A stretch of DNA of 64,000 nucleotides, taken from contig JAQSYO010000006.1 of NCBI GenBank assembly GCA_029256105.1, forward strand, positions 62,001 through 126,000. The letters run 5' to 3'. Source of the stretch: Herbinix sp. Lineage in GTDB: Bacteria; Bacillota; Clostridia; Lachnospirales; Lachnospiraceae. A program made the translations under genes and the position numbers. The stretch's first letter is position 1. Every line of letters begins with the position of its first letter. Shown in pieces: positions 33,479-42,511 of the stretch. The notes under the pieces were generated by a model. That model did no database searches, had not been told where the DNA came from, and saw only the letters and a program-made list of their open reading frames with translations.

Positions 33479-33838
33479 TTATAATTTAGGCGGTTTATTA
33501 TAGCCCTTTTCACCATATGGTTGTAACTTTTCCAACCATATATTTTCCAACAGTTTAAGTTCCCATTGTACATCCATTTCTTCCTTGACTTCCTTCTGAT
33601 CAATTACCTCATAAGTGAAAGCATCTTCCCCCATATCCTTCCAGTCCTTCTGTAATTCAAAATTTGCGAATCTCCCCATATCTAACTGCCCGCGTAGTGT
33701 TAACCAACGGTTTTTAAGATTTGAATAGGACATGATAAAAATTTTTCCGTTCACAATGTTCGTAATTTTGATTATTCCCATATAAATGCTTATTTGCTTG
33801 TATTGTTCGGCCAATTCCTTACGTCTTTGTTTATCCAT
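33479..33838 (-). CDS. GIY-YIG-like nuclease-domain protein
   Basis: A 119-residue protein resembling small Firmicute proteins annotated as GIY-YIG nuclease family. The first strand MGIIKITNIVNGKIFI replaces the GIY...YIG pair, and the NLKNRW and ELQKDWKDMGEDAFTYEVI motifs follow. The usual catalytic Tyr and Arg are not clear, so nuclease activity is uncertain. A longer frame starts 11 codons upstream, but AGGAGGAAGT precedes the ATG at 33838. Two perfect palindromes lie 84 and 138 bp upstream and may control it. Confidence 0.6.
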   Translation of the reverse strand: MDKQRRKELAEQYKQISIYMGIIKITNIVNGKIFIMSYSNLKNRWLTLRGQLDMGRFANFELQKDWKDMGEDAFTYEVIDQKEVKEEMDVQWELKLLENIWLEKLQPYGEKGYNKPPKL

Positions 33839-33921
33839 ACTTCCTCCTATCGAAAAATAAAGAACCATCAACAGGTATCATTGATGTCATTTAATTTTTT
33901 ATTTTGTAATTTTTAATTAGT

Positions 33922-33942
33922 AATTTAGTAATTTACTAAATT
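33922..33942. promoter_or_regulatory. Perfect 21-bp palindrome (10-1-10), candidate operator
   Basis: AATTTAGTAA-T-TTACTAAATT. It shares the half-site TTAGTAA / TTACTAA with the palindrome 59 bp to the right, and lies upstream of the GIY-YIG-like gene. Confidence 0.55.
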
Positions 33943-33975
33943 CATTAAGATATTATCATTAATATGCATCTATGT

Positions 33976-34006
33976 CAAGTTAGTAAATTAGTAATTTACT
34001 AACTTG
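33976..34006. promoter_or_regulatory. Perfect 31-bp palindrome (15-1-15), candidate operator
   Basis: CAAGTTAGTAAATTA and its exact complement around a single G. It lies with the palindrome at 33922-33942 in the upstream region of the GIY-YIG-like gene. Single-base centres and absence of a U-tract argue against a terminator. Confidence 0.6.
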
Positions 34007-34105
34007 CAAAGTTATTTAAGTATCAAAATGTTATTTAATAACAAGTCCTCTAATTTCTTTCTATACTTTTCCATCAAGCCTTTTCTTTTACCACCTTTTA
34101 ATTCA

Positions 34106-34141
34106 AATAAAAAAACTGCTATACCTTTCAGTATAACAGCA
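34106..34141 (-). terminator. Terminator of the DUF6530-like gene
   Basis: On the minus strand, TGCTGTTATAC and GTATAGCA form a stem with a small bulge, followed by seven T residues. It lies 20 bp after the stop at 34161. Confidence 0.75.
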
Positions 34142-34160
34142 ATTAATTTCATATTCGATT

Positions 34161-34655
34161 TTATTGTTTACGATGCCCATAACCCATTTCATTTAACAAA
34201 TTTGCCAGTGTATGCAATCGTTCCGCCATCAATTCATCGTCGCGATTTAATATATCCGAGAATAATTTAATATCATCCTCTATCATCGGATTGTCCGTAC
34301 AAACCTCAACCGTCATAGCATCACCTTGTAAACCAATGCGATCAATGATTGGATTATTTTCATCATACAGTTTTGGATAACGATATGCTTCAAGAAAATG
34401 CTGTTTTCCCTTACAAATCAAAATTGCCATATCAATGATTCGGTGCATAGGCAATTCCTCTGATTGGCGGGACCATTTTTCACCGGTATAACGCCAGACC
34501 TTAGCAGAAATATCTACTTTGCCCCGATCATTCCACTGTGCAAGCCCTAGTGATAGGCCTTTCGCATCCGATTTATATGCTAATCTGCCATCAACATTTT
34601 CATAATTCTCTACGGCTATTACCGGTTTATGTTTTAACGTGGTTGGAATTTTCAT
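34161..34655 (-). CDS. Uncharacterised conserved protein (DUF6530-like)
   Basis: A 164-residue soluble protein. Its N-terminus MKIPTTLKHKPVIAVENYEN and the segment SDAKGLSLGLAQWNDRGKVD, VWRYTGEKWSRQSEELP closely resemble the DUF6530 family of unknown function. Family and name are from memory and were not searched. No membrane segment or metal motif is visible. The gene is flanked by a terminator on the left. The upstream side has scattered TTTACTAA half-sites like those in the palindromes at 33922-34006, which may mean a shared regulator. Confidence 0.6.
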   Translation of the reverse strand: MKIPTTLKHKPVIAVENYENVDGRLAYKSDAKGLSLGLAQWNDRGKVDISAKVWRYTGEKWSRQSEELPMHRIIDMAILICKGKQHFLEAYRYPKLYDENNPIIDRIGLQGDAMTVEVCTDNPMIEDDIKLFSDILNRDDELMAERLHTLANLLNEMGYGHRKQ

Positions 34656-35012
34656 ATTGTTAGTCTCCTATTTTCTTATTCTTTTGCTCTTATTATTTAA
34701 AATCTTTCATTTACTGGTTTACTCATTTACTAAATTGGATAGTATCATACTATAGTTGAAATGTCAATTTTCTTAGTATTTGCTTGTAAAAAGTTCTGAG
34801 TAATAGCTCGCAAAAGGTTCTGAGTAATAGCTTGCAAAAGGTATGTACTTTGTCCAGTAATATTCCAATAGAAATAAATTCTTGATTATCTCACTATCTT
34901 ACAATATACTGTTTGTTGAAGAGTTTTATCTATACAGAAAATAAATTTTGATTTTCATCCTTATCACTTTAAGATAAGATGACTGAATTTAAAAATTAGG
35001 AGGTATTACATT
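34656..35012. other. Divergent intergenic region with 24-bp repeats
   Basis: 357 bp between the DUF6530-like gene and yqeY. It includes the half-site TTTACTAA near 34728, a 24-bp repeat array (about 34788-34846) and the yqeY ribosome binding site. No gene is evident. Confidence 0.45.
34788..34846. repeat. Short 24-bp tandem repeat (about 2.5 units)
   Basis: Copies of TAATAGCT(C/T)GCAAAAGG followed by TTCTGAG, with a diverged copy on the left. They lie 170-230 bp upstream of yqeY. Confidence 0.6.
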
Positions 35013-35450
35013 ATGCAGATGGAACAATTACAAAAAGATATGATTACTGCAATGAAAGCTAGAGATAAGGTACGTAAAGACGCTATTTCTTCCTTGGTTT
35101 CCGCCGTTAAGAAGGTTGCAATTGACGAGGGCTGTCGTGATAATATTCAAGAAGAATTAGTGAATCGTGTAATCTTAAAGGAAATGAAGCTTGTAAAAGA
35201 ACAGGTTGAAACCTGTCCTGAGGAAAGAGTTGAATTAAAAGCAGGATACCAGGCAACTTATGATGTCATTAAGGAATATGCTCCTTCCATGATGTCTGAA
35301 GAGGAAGTAAAATCCTACATTCTTGATAAGTTTGCAGAGGCTGTAGCAACAAAGAATAAAGGCTTGATTATGAAAGGTGTTATGGCGGATCTAAAAGGAA
35401 AAGCAGACGGAAAAATTATTAATCAAGTTGTTGGAGACCTCTGTAAATAA
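35013..35450 (+). CDS. yqeY: YqeY/GatB-domain protein
   Basis: A 145-residue all-helical protein of the YqeY family, related to the C-terminal tRNA-binding domain of the GatB amidotransferase subunit. Key motifs: LQKDMITAMKARDKVRKDAIS at the N-terminus (here residues 5-25) and GLIMKGVMADLKGKADGKIIN near the end. It is suggested to act on tRNA or tRNA-linked metabolism, but its exact role is unknown. Length is standard. AGGAGGTATTACATT precedes the ATG. A single gene with a terminator after it. Confidence 0.9.
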   Translation: MQMEQLQKDMITAMKARDKVRKDAISSLVSAVKKVAIDEGCRDNIQEELVNRVILKEMKLVKEQVETCPEERVELKAGYQATYDVIKEYAPSMMSEEEVKSYILDKFAEAVATKNKGLIMKGVMADLKGKADGKIINQVVGDLCK

Positions 35451-35567
35451 GGCCTATAACCTTTCAGTAGCCGTCTCTTGTTAATAACACAAGGTGACGC
35501 TTTCTTCCTTTACCTTTTCAAATACAATCGAATGATATGTATTAAAATTATAGTAAATACTTAACAC

Positions 35568-35609
35568 AAAAAGCAGAAACCTCAAATTCATGAGAAGTTT
35601 CTGCTTTTT
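35568..35609. terminator. Bidirectional terminator after yqeY and the zinc dehydrogenase
   Basis: AAAAAGCAGAAAC (35568-35580) pairs exactly with GTTTCTGCTTTTT (35597-35609). It lies between convergent genes. Confidence 0.85.
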
Positions 35610-35665
35610 GATTTAAGTCATCATATATAATTTAAAGGGGGGATTGGCATGTTTATAAGAAGAAA

Positions 35666-36706
35666 TTAGTTAATTTTAATTACCGCTTTTACAACATCTT
35701 TTGCGTTATTAACTACAAAATCAAATGCTTCTTTTGTATTTTCAAAGTCAAATTCATGACTTACAATATCCTTCACATTAATTGTTCCACTAGCGATGGC
35801 ATTAATAGCAACCGGATATAAATTTCTATATCTAAAAATTGTCTTAAGTTCGCCTTCTTTACCCATCAATTTCATAAAATTGAATTCTACTTCATCTTTG
35901 GGTGTCATACCAACAAGGACAATTGTGCCTCCACGTTTAACAACATCTGCTGTCTGTTTTACTGTAATTTCAGCACCTGCTGTATCTATTACAACATGTG
36001 CACCTTGACCATTTGTGATTTCATCGACTTTTGTTAATACGTTTTCTTCTCTTGCATTAATGACATGGGTTGCACCAAGTCTTTTCGCTGTCTCGAGTCT
36101 ATTTGCTAAAACATCTACTACAATAATTTTTGCTGCTCCTCTTGCCTTAGCAGAAAGCAATGTTACAAGACCAATGCAGCCAGTTCCGAATATAACTACC
36201 GTATCTCCTAGCTTAACGTTTCCTTTGCTTGTTGCATGAAGTCCAACAGCAAGAGGTTCCACAAGTGCACCTTCCAGATTTGAAACATTATCTGGTAGTT
36301 TAAAACACATATCTGCCGGGTGTGCCACATAGTTAGCTAATACGCCGTGAAAAGGGGGTGTTGCGAAGAATTCAACATCAGGACAAAGGTTATACTGACC
36401 CGATTTGCAAAATTCACATTTTCCACAGGTTTTTCCAGGTTCTAAAGCAACTCGATCACCTACAACAAGATCTTTAACATCTTTACCAATTTGAACAACT
36501 TCACCTGCACATTCATGACCAAGTATCAAGTCACCATCTACAACGAAATCACCAATTCTTCCATGTTGGTAGTAATGAACATCAGAACCACAAATTCCAA
36601 CAATATCAACTTTAATTAATACATCCTTGTCATTTACGACCGGCATATCTATCTCTTTCCAAACCATTTCATTTGTACCATGCATAAATACTGCTTTATT
36701 TATCAT
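35666..36706 (-). CDS. Zinc-dependent polyol/sorbitol-type dehydrogenase
   Basis: A 346-residue medium-chain dehydrogenase. Catalytic zinc ligands are Cys in GICGSDVHYY and His-Glu in GHECAGEV. The structural-zinc motif CGKCEFCKSGQYNLC has four Cys. The NAD motif is FGTGCIGLVTL followed by an acidic residue in VVDVLANRLETAK. The sequence is closest to L-iditol/xylitol dehydrogenases. It is the last gene of an operon with a CUT2-type sugar transporter, so it likely oxidises an imported sugar alcohol. A perfect hairpin (36730-36758) precedes it. Confidence 0.9.
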   Translation of the reverse strand: MINKAVFMHGTNEMVWKEIDMPVVNDKDVLIKVDIVGICGSDVHYYQHGRIGDFVVDGDLILGHECAGEVVQIGKDVKDLVVGDRVALEPGKTCGKCEFCKSGQYNLCPDVEFFATPPFHGVLANYVAHPADMCFKLPDNVSNLEGALVEPLAVGLHATSKGNVKLGDTVVIFGTGCIGLVTLLSAKARGAAKIIVVDVLANRLETAKRLGATHVINAREENVLTKVDEITNGQGAHVVIDTAGAEITVKQTADVVKRGGTIVLVGMTPKDEVEFNFMKLMGKEGELKTIFRYRNLYPVAINAIASGTINVKDIVSHEFDFENTKEAFDFVVNNAKDVVKAVIKIN

Positions 36707-36729
36707 TTTTAATAGCCTCCTTTTAAATA

Positions 36730-36758
36730 GGTACGTGGATAAATTTTATCCACGTACC
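36730..36758 (-). terminator. Perfect 13-3-13 hairpin between the binding protein and the dehydrogenase
   Basis: GGTACGTGGATAA and its exact complement around three bases. There is no U-tract, so it more likely stabilises the 3' end of the binding-protein mRNA and reduces dehydrogenase expression than ends transcription. Confidence 0.6.
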
Positions 36759-36779
36759 ATACTGCTCCAATATCAAGCC

Positions 36780-37793
36780 TTATTTAATAGCACCTGATAA
36801 TTTGTGCATTTCAATATATTGATCTACGTTATCTTTTGTAATTAAAGGACAGTCAATGTCAATGTCGATTTGAGTCTCTTCGCCAGTTAATAATTTGTTC
36901 GCTGTTGTAAGTAATGATGTAGCAAGATCATAAGCACTCTGTAAGCTTGTAGATGTCATTTTACCATCTTTGATTAATAAACAAGCTTCTGCTGTACCAT
37001 CAACACCATAAGCTAATATATTAGCAAATTTCGGATCGTCTTTTACTACTTCGAGTGCACCTGCTGCCATATTATCATTCATCGCGATAATTGCATCAAT
37101 TTTATCGTTTGCTTGTACCCATGTTTCCATGTAGTTCATCGCTTCATCTTTGTTCCAGTTTGCAATTTCTTTACCAACAATTTTTACATCAGGTCTTTTA
37201 TCAAAAAACTCTTTTTGCCAGCTCTGTTCTCTTTGATCAGCATGGAAGTTTCCTGGAGGTCCTAATAATACAACTACGTTAGCACCTTGTGGGATTTGAT
37301 CAATCGCTGCTGTTGCATTAACTGCTGCTTGTGCATAAGGATCTGCGTCAACGGAAGATGCACCTTCAATACCACTAATACGAGCATTGGTGGTAATGGT
37401 AACAATTCCTGCTGCAACTGCTTTTTCTACATATGGTCTTTGTGCTTCTCCATTGTTCGGTTGAACAATGATCGCATCATATTTGTTTGTAATAGCATTT
37501 TCAATTAATGAATTTTCTGTATCATCAGAAGCTTGACCATCAAAGACATCTAATTTCACATTAGGGTATTTTGCTGCTTCTTGAATAACTGCATTTGCTA
37601 ACCAGGCTGCAAAGGAATCTGCCTGTGCTCTTGCTATATAAGCAATTCTAAAAACTTTATCCTCGTTTGCAGGCGCTGTTGTTGCTGTAATGTCCGTACC
37701 TGGTTTTGTTGTTTCATCATTAGTTTTAGCACACCCCATAAATACTGAAGACAATAATGTTACTACCATTGCAATAGCCAATAATCTTTTCAT
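36780..37793 (-). CDS. CUT2-type sugar ABC transporter binding lipoprotein
   Basis: A 337-residue lipoprotein. The signal peptide ends in VFMGC (lipobox Cys21) and the rest is a type I periplasmic-binding fold of the ribose/galactose group (FRIAYIARAQADSFAAWL, VQPNNGEAQRPYVEKAVAAGIVTITTNA, AIIAMNDNMAAGALEVV). It delivers the substrate to the permease and ATPase encoded just upstream. The ligand is unknown; the dehydrogenase downstream suggests a polyol or aldose. AGGAGG precedes the ATG. Confidence 0.92.
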   Translation of the reverse strand: MKRLLAIAMVVTLLSSVFMGCAKTNDETTKPGTDITATTAPANEDKVFRIAYIARAQADSFAAWLANAVIQEAAKYPNVKLDVFDGQASDDTENSLIENAITNKYDAIIVQPNNGEAQRPYVEKAVAAGIVTITTNARISGIEGASSVDADPYAQAAVNATAAIDQIPQGANVVVLLGPPGNFHADQREQSWQKEFFDKRPDVKIVGKEIANWNKDEAMNYMETWVQANDKIDAIIAMNDNMAAGALEVVKDDPKFANILAYGVDGTAEACLLIKDGKMTSTSLQSAYDLATSLLTTANKLLTGEETQIDIDIDCPLITKDNVDQYIEMHKLSGAIK

Positions 37794-37863
37794 CTTTTTC
37801 CTCCTGATAATTTTTTTATTCTAAATAGAGAATTTCTCTATAATAGACAGTTGTTAATATTTT

Positions 37864-38829
37864 TTAACGCTTTTTTCTCATGGTTTTTGCCCAGATATCA
37901 TACATAACTGCAAGTGCTATGATAGCGCCACGAACAATTTGTTGTAGATAAGAGTTAACACCAACTAAAACCATGATATTGTCTAGAAATCCAACGATAA
38001 AGGCACCTGCCAGTGTTCCTGAAGCACTTCCTATACCACCGGTAAAACTTGTACCACCAATAACTGCTGCGGTAAGGGCTTTGAATTCATAACCAATTGC
38101 GCCATTTGGCATACCACCGTTAACACGGGACATAAATAACACACCGGCGATACCAACAAAGATACCATTAATAATGAAGGCTCTCATTTTAATCCTATTT
38201 ACATTAATCCCAGAAGCATTCGCTGCCTCTTCATTACCACCAATGGCATAAATCGATCGGCCAAACCTGGTGTGTCTTAGGAGATACCAGGTAATAACGA
38301 GGGTACCTACAAAGAAAATCATAGGAGTAGGAATTCCGAATATACTACCTTGTCCAAATTTAACATAATCACCAATTTGGTATATGTTTTGACCATTCGT
38401 ATATAGGAGTGCTGCTCCTCTTGCCATAGCCATCATGGCAAGTGTCGCAATAAACGGAGGGGTTTTATATTTGGTAACCATTAAACCGTTTAATACGTTA
38501 CAGCCAACACCTACGAGTATTGCGACCACAAAAGAAAGGGTTAAGGAACCGGTCTGGGTATATACTGAAACGGAGAGAACACCTGCTAATGCAAGTACTG
38601 AGGCAGAGGATAAGTCCAACATACCTGATATAATTAGTAGTGTTTGCCCAAACGCTAAAATGGTACCAACTGATATTTGGGTTGAAATATTTTGTAAATT
38701 TCCTACCGATACAAAGTTCTTATTTGCCAACCAGCAAAAAATAAATAATGCGATTAGGACAAAATAAATACTATATTTGGTTTTGATATTGGTCCACAAT
38801 TTGTTTTTAGTAATACGATTGGTGTTCAA
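37864..38829 (-). CDS. CUT2-type sugar ABC transporter permease (RbsC-like)
   Basis: A 321-residue permease with about nine hydrophobic segments, GMLDLSSASVLALAG near residues 70-84 and the coupling loop GGNEEAANASGINVNRIK characteristic of RbsC/XylH. The reading frame is open to 38898, but AAAGGAGG lies nine bases before the TTG at 38829, which follows the ATPase stop by one base; I take TTG as the start. It pairs with itself around the fused ATPase of the previous gene. Confidence 0.9.
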   Translation of the reverse strand: MNTNRITKNKLWTNIKTKYSIYFVLIALFIFCWLANKNFVSVGNLQNISTQISVGTILAFGQTLLIISGMLDLSSASVLALAGVLSVSVYTQTGSLTLSFVVAILVGVGCNVLNGLMVTKYKTPPFIATLAMMAMARGAALLYTNGQNIYQIGDYVKFGQGSIFGIPTPMIFFVGTLVITWYLLRHTRFGRSIYAIGGNEEAANASGINVNRIKMRAFIINGIFVGIAGVLFMSRVNGGMPNGAIGYEFKALTAAVIGGTSFTGGIGSASGTLAGAFIVGFLDNIMVLVGVNSYLQQIVRGAIIALAVMYDIWAKTMRKKR

Positions 38830-38830
38830 T

Positions 38831-40345
38831 TTAATTAACCTCCTTTTGAGTTTTTGTACCAGTTGCAAAAGCCATAATGCTTTCTTGTGAAAACTCATCT
38901 CGAGTTAACATGCCCATAACTTTTCCTTTGGACATAATATATATTCTGTCACACATTCCTATTAATTCTGGCAATTCCGAGGAAACCATGACCAATGCCT
39001 TCTTTTGTTTTGCTAACTCAGTCATTAGTTTATATATTTCATACTTTGCACCTACATCAATGCCTCTTGTAGGCTCATCAACAATTAAAATATCTGGATT
39101 GGTAACCATCCATTTCGCAAGAATGACTTTCTGCTGGTTTCCACCACTTAAGGATTCAATTCTTGTTTCGTAACTTGGTGCTTTCACATTCATCTTTTCA
39201 CAAAATTCTGCAATCGCTTTATTTTCTACGTTTTCATGAAGTCGACCCTTATAAATGAACTTATTAAGACTTGCTAATGCAACATTTTCTTTAATACTAC
39301 GTACGGGGATAATACCATATCTGCGCCTATCCTCCGAAAGCATAACCATTTTTTTATCGATGCTACTTCTGACATTTTTTATGACCGTTTTTTTATTTTT
39401 AATAAAAATCTCACCGGATTGATAAGGATCGAGTCCAAATAAGCTTCTCATTACTTCTGTTCTTCCCGCTCCCATCAATCCGGAAAAACCGATGATTTCA
39501 CCTTCTCGAACATGAAAACTGACATCTTCAAATTTGTCTTTTTGGGTCAGACCTTTGACTTTTAAAATCACTTCACCAAGTTTAATATCTTCCTTCGGGA
39601 AATTATTCTCAAGCTTTCTTCCAACCATCTGTGATATAACGGTTTCTAAATCATATTGTTCAATAGGCCTTGAATCAACAACACTGCCATCTCGAAATAC
39701 TGTTATTTCATCTGCTATTCTAAAAATTTCATCCATCTTGTGAGAAATATAAATAATACACGCACCACGAAGCTTCAACTCATTAATTTTTTTAAAAAGA
39801 ACTTCAACTTCTTTGTTCGTAATAGCAGAGGTAGGCTCATCCATAATAATAATGTCTGAGTTATAAGATATCGCCTTTAAAATCTCAAGCATTTGAATAT
39901 CTGAGACCGTTAAATCTTTCAGCTTTGTTTCAGGATCATAATTTAAATTCTCCTTATGCAAAAGCTCTGTAGTCCGTTTTCGAATTTCCTTCCAATCAAT
40001 CTTCTTGAATTTATCTCTTGGCCAATTTCCAACAAAGAGACTTTCTTCGATCGTCATTTCAGGCATATAATTCAATTCCTGAAAGATCATTGATATTCCT
40101 AGGCTCCTTGCTTGAATTGGGTTCTTAGTCTCAACAACTTTCTCATCTATCAAAATTTGACCAGCGTCAGGTCGATGAATTCCATTGATGACTTTCATCA
40201 AAGTAGATTTGCCCGCTCCGTTTTCTCCACAAAGTACATGAACCGTTCCTTTTCTGACGGCAAAGTTTACATGGTTCAATGCCTTAACCCCTGGAAAGGA
40301 TTTATCAATATTGGATACTCTTAATTTAATATCTGTATTCACCAT
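38831..40345 (-). CDS. CUT2-type sugar ABC transporter fused ATPase (RbsA/MglA-like)
   Basis: 504 residues with two ATPase halves. The first has Walker A GENGAGKS, Walker B IIIMDEPTSAI and a degenerate signature (LTVSDIQMLEILKAI). The second has a degenerate Walker A (GLMGAGRTEVM) but an intact signature LSGGNQQKVILAKWM and Walker B ILIVDEPTRGIDVG. This asymmetry is the normal RbsA/MglA pattern. It is the first gene of the ABC operon. Upstream is the yesN gene, separated by a terminator and 12-bp repeats. Confidence 0.94.
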   Translation of the reverse strand: MVNTDIKLRVSNIDKSFPGVKALNHVNFAVRKGTVHVLCGENGAGKSTLMKVINGIHRPDAGQILIDEKVVETKNPIQARSLGISMIFQELNYMPEMTIEESLFVGNWPRDKFKKIDWKEIRKRTTELLHKENLNYDPETKLKDLTVSDIQMLEILKAISYNSDIIIMDEPTSAITNKEVEVLFKKINELKLRGACIIYISHKMDEIFRIADEITVFRDGSVVDSRPIEQYDLETVISQMVGRKLENNFPKEDIKLGEVILKVKGLTQKDKFEDVSFHVREGEIIGFSGLMGAGRTEVMRSLFGLDPYQSGEIFIKNKKTVIKNVRSSIDKKMVMLSEDRRRYGIIPVRSIKENVALASLNKFIYKGRLHENVENKAIAEFCEKMNVKAPSYETRIESLSGGNQQKVILAKWMVTNPDILIVDEPTRGIDVGAKYEIYKLMTELAKQKKALVMVSSELPELIGMCDRIYIMSKGKVMGMLTRDEFSQESIMAFATGTKTQKEVN

Positions 40346-40602
40346 TTATCGTTTCTCCTTTCTAAATATTTTAGGCACTTTTGTTTGCCCTTTCTGTAAT
40401 TACAATAATACATTAAAATTATGCATAAAATAATGTTCTATGTTGTGTTGATTGTATACATTTTTACTTATAATAAGCTTCTCATCTTTTCATCATCTAA
40501 AATTTTATACAAAATTAATATTTCTTTATACTAGATTAAGGAGATCAGCTAAATTTGATATGAAAATCAATAAAATACTAATTATATTCATTTGAAATAA
40601 AA

Positions 40603-40675
40603 AACCGCAAATGAAAAGAACCTGCTAATATTAGATTTACAATCGAATATTAACGGGTTCTTTGCTTTGCGGATC
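40603..40675 (-). terminator. Long terminator hairpin of the binding-protein-yesM-yesN operon
   Basis: CCGCAAA...AAAGAACC on one arm pairs with GGGTTCTTT...TTTGCGG on the other, with further pairing TAATATT / AATATTA. On the minus strand TTTTTTATTTC follows. Confidence 0.8.
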
Positions 40676-40738
40676 TCATAACTGATTTCATTTATCTGTT
40701 ACTATTTTATCTATCATTCTTTTATCTATCATTCTTTT

Positions 40739-40798
40739 CTATTATTTTTTCTATTATTTTTTCTATTATTTTTTCTATTATTTTTTCTATCATTCTTT
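40739..40798. repeat. 12-bp tandem repeat (five units) downstream of yesN
   Basis: Unit CTATTATTTTTT repeated from about 40739 with the last unit diverged. A related 15-bp repeat ATCTATCATTCTTTT occurs twice just to the left. It lies beyond the stop of the yesN-like gene. Confidence 0.75.
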
Positions 40799-40837
40799 CA
40801 TTTAACTTTTCTTTCGATAATTCGTCCTCGATATTGT

Positions 40838-42427
40838 TTACTTTTTTACCATACTCTCCTTATACTCAATAACAGTCATGCCTGTGATTTTCTTAAATAC
40901 TTTACTAAAATACTGTTGATTGGAATATCCTACTCTTTCAAATATCTCCTTAATCTTAAAATCAGATTCCAATAAAAGCTGCTTTGCTTTTTCAATCCTC
41001 AGGTTATTTATATAAAGTGACATATTCTCACCAGTTTCTTTTTTAAAGGCACTACATAGATAATGCTTTGATAAATTTAGCTCTTTCGCTACATCATCAA
41101 GTGAAATGTCTTCACTATAATGATATTCGATAAAATTCAATGCTTGGTTTATCATAAATCTTGAATTTGTATATCTCATATTTTGAATCTCATCGATTAG
41201 ACTCGTTGCAAAATCAATCAATAACTTATCAATATTCACAAGATGGTCCGAATTTTCAATTTGATAATGATATGTTTCGTGAGTCTCAAATAATTCCCTC
41301 TTAGAAAGGAAGAGACCATAACTACTGAATAAATCACCGATTAAATTAGAATAGAAGATCTTTACAATCGCCGGAGAGACATTACCCCGTTCAAAATATT
41401 GCCCTATTTCTTCATTTAATTGTCTAACCTTCTCTAAATTCTCCTGACCAATCGCTTCAATAAAGTTTTTATTATTAGCCTTTTTTAGATCAAAAACATT
41501 TGGTTCTGTAAACTTAATTTCATCCATTTGCATAAACAAATTGTTATGTTTCATCTCATAAAATAGAACTTGTACCTTCTCAGAATATTCTTTGTATACA
41601 TTACCTGCTAATTCCACTTGATTAAATATTTTAGAATAGACACAATTAAGTGAGATATCAAAATATTGTTTGGCGCCATTGCTTGCAAAGGTGAAAATAT
41701 TTTTTATATCCGACGGCTTGAGATTTGGTGAGGAAATAAAAAATAGATATCTGTTGGCTAATTGTCCATCAATATAAGCTATCTCATGATAATTTAGTTG
41801 TTCAAAAAGAATATTCATAACTGCATTGCTAACTTGTTGCATATCCATTTGTATCCCCTTATTATGATTCACGGATATACTCATAAATGTGAAGCTGGTT
41901 TCTGTAGTAGGAAAATTAAGATCTTTCAGTGATTTTAGCAACCTTTCCTCCACCTGAAATTCTCTCTTAATTAAACTGGAAACAATAGAACGTTTTAATT
42001 CCTCCAAATCAAAAGGGCTATTATCCTTTATTGCTTTCGCTTTATTTTGTAGATCAATCTTTTCTTTCATTGCAATCATAATTTTAACTAACTCTTCATC
42101 TTCTACTTCTGATTTCAATATATAATCATCTGCACCAATTTTCAATGCCCTTCTGGCATAAGAAAATTCATCATAGCAAGTTAAAACCAATATTCTTGCT
42201 TCTACATTTTCTTTTCGTATTTTTTCAACAAGCCAAAGGCCATCCTGTTTCGGCATTTTTATATCTGTAATAATCACATCTGGCTTATATTTAAGATAAT
42301 TTTCATAGCCTTGTTCCCCATTTGAGGCTTCTGATACGATGGTAAAGCCATATGCTTCCCAATCAATTGTTGTCTTAAGACCAATTCGAACAAGTACTTC
42401 ATCATCAACAATCATCACTTTATACAT
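40838..42427 (-). CDS. YesN-like AraC-type response regulator
   Basis: 529 residues. An N-terminal receiver domain (acidic DDE at 7-9; phospho-Asp in DVIITDIKMP near residue 55; LTCYDEFSYARRALKIGADDYILK) is followed by a long central region of unknown role. The C-terminal AraC domain (about 430-529) has two HTH motifs (DISLDDVAKELNLSKHYLCS and FKIKEIFERVGYSNQQYFSK). It receives phosphate from the YesM-like kinase just upstream and should activate the ABC operon downstream. Confidence 0.92.
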   Translation of the reverse strand: MYKVMIVDDEVLVRIGLKTTIDWEAYGFTIVSEASNGEQGYENYLKYKPDVIITDIKMPKQDGLWLVEKIRKENVEARILVLTCYDEFSYARRALKIGADDYILKSEVEDEELVKIMIAMKEKIDLQNKAKAIKDNSPFDLEELKRSIVSSLIKREFQVEERLLKSLKDLNFPTTETSFTFMSISVNHNKGIQMDMQQVSNAVMNILFEQLNYHEIAYIDGQLANRYLFFISSPNLKPSDIKNIFTFASNGAKQYFDISLNCVYSKIFNQVELAGNVYKEYSEKVQVLFYEMKHNNLFMQMDEIKFTEPNVFDLKKANNKNFIEAIGQENLEKVRQLNEEIGQYFERGNVSPAIVKIFYSNLIGDLFSSYGLFLSKRELFETHETYHYQIENSDHLVNIDKLLIDFATSLIDEIQNMRYTNSRFMINQALNFIEYHYSEDISLDDVAKELNLSKHYLCSAFKKETGENMSLYINNLRIEKAKQLLLESDFKIKEIFERVGYSNQQYFSKVFKKITGMTVIEYKESMVKK

Positions 42428-42511
42428 AAAACCCCCAACCTTTCTTATAGTAGAAGGTTACTGGGATATACCGGGCAACCTACTTAACAGATATTGAAAT
42501 TACTATTTTAA

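Larger units (their letters stand above)
33839..34160. other. Intergenic region with two palindromes and a terminator
   Basis: 322 bp. It holds the palindromes at 33922-33942 and 33976-34006 and the terminator of the DUF6530-like gene at 34106-34141. No other gene is seen. Confidence 0.5.
40346..40837. other. Intergenic region between yesN-like gene and the sugar ABC operon
   Basis: 492 bp. It contains the terminator at 40603-40675 and a 12-bp tandem array at 40739-40798. The 250 bp before the ATPase gene should hold its promoter and the regulator binding site, but no clear CRE-like or repeated operator was seen. Confidence 0.45.
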
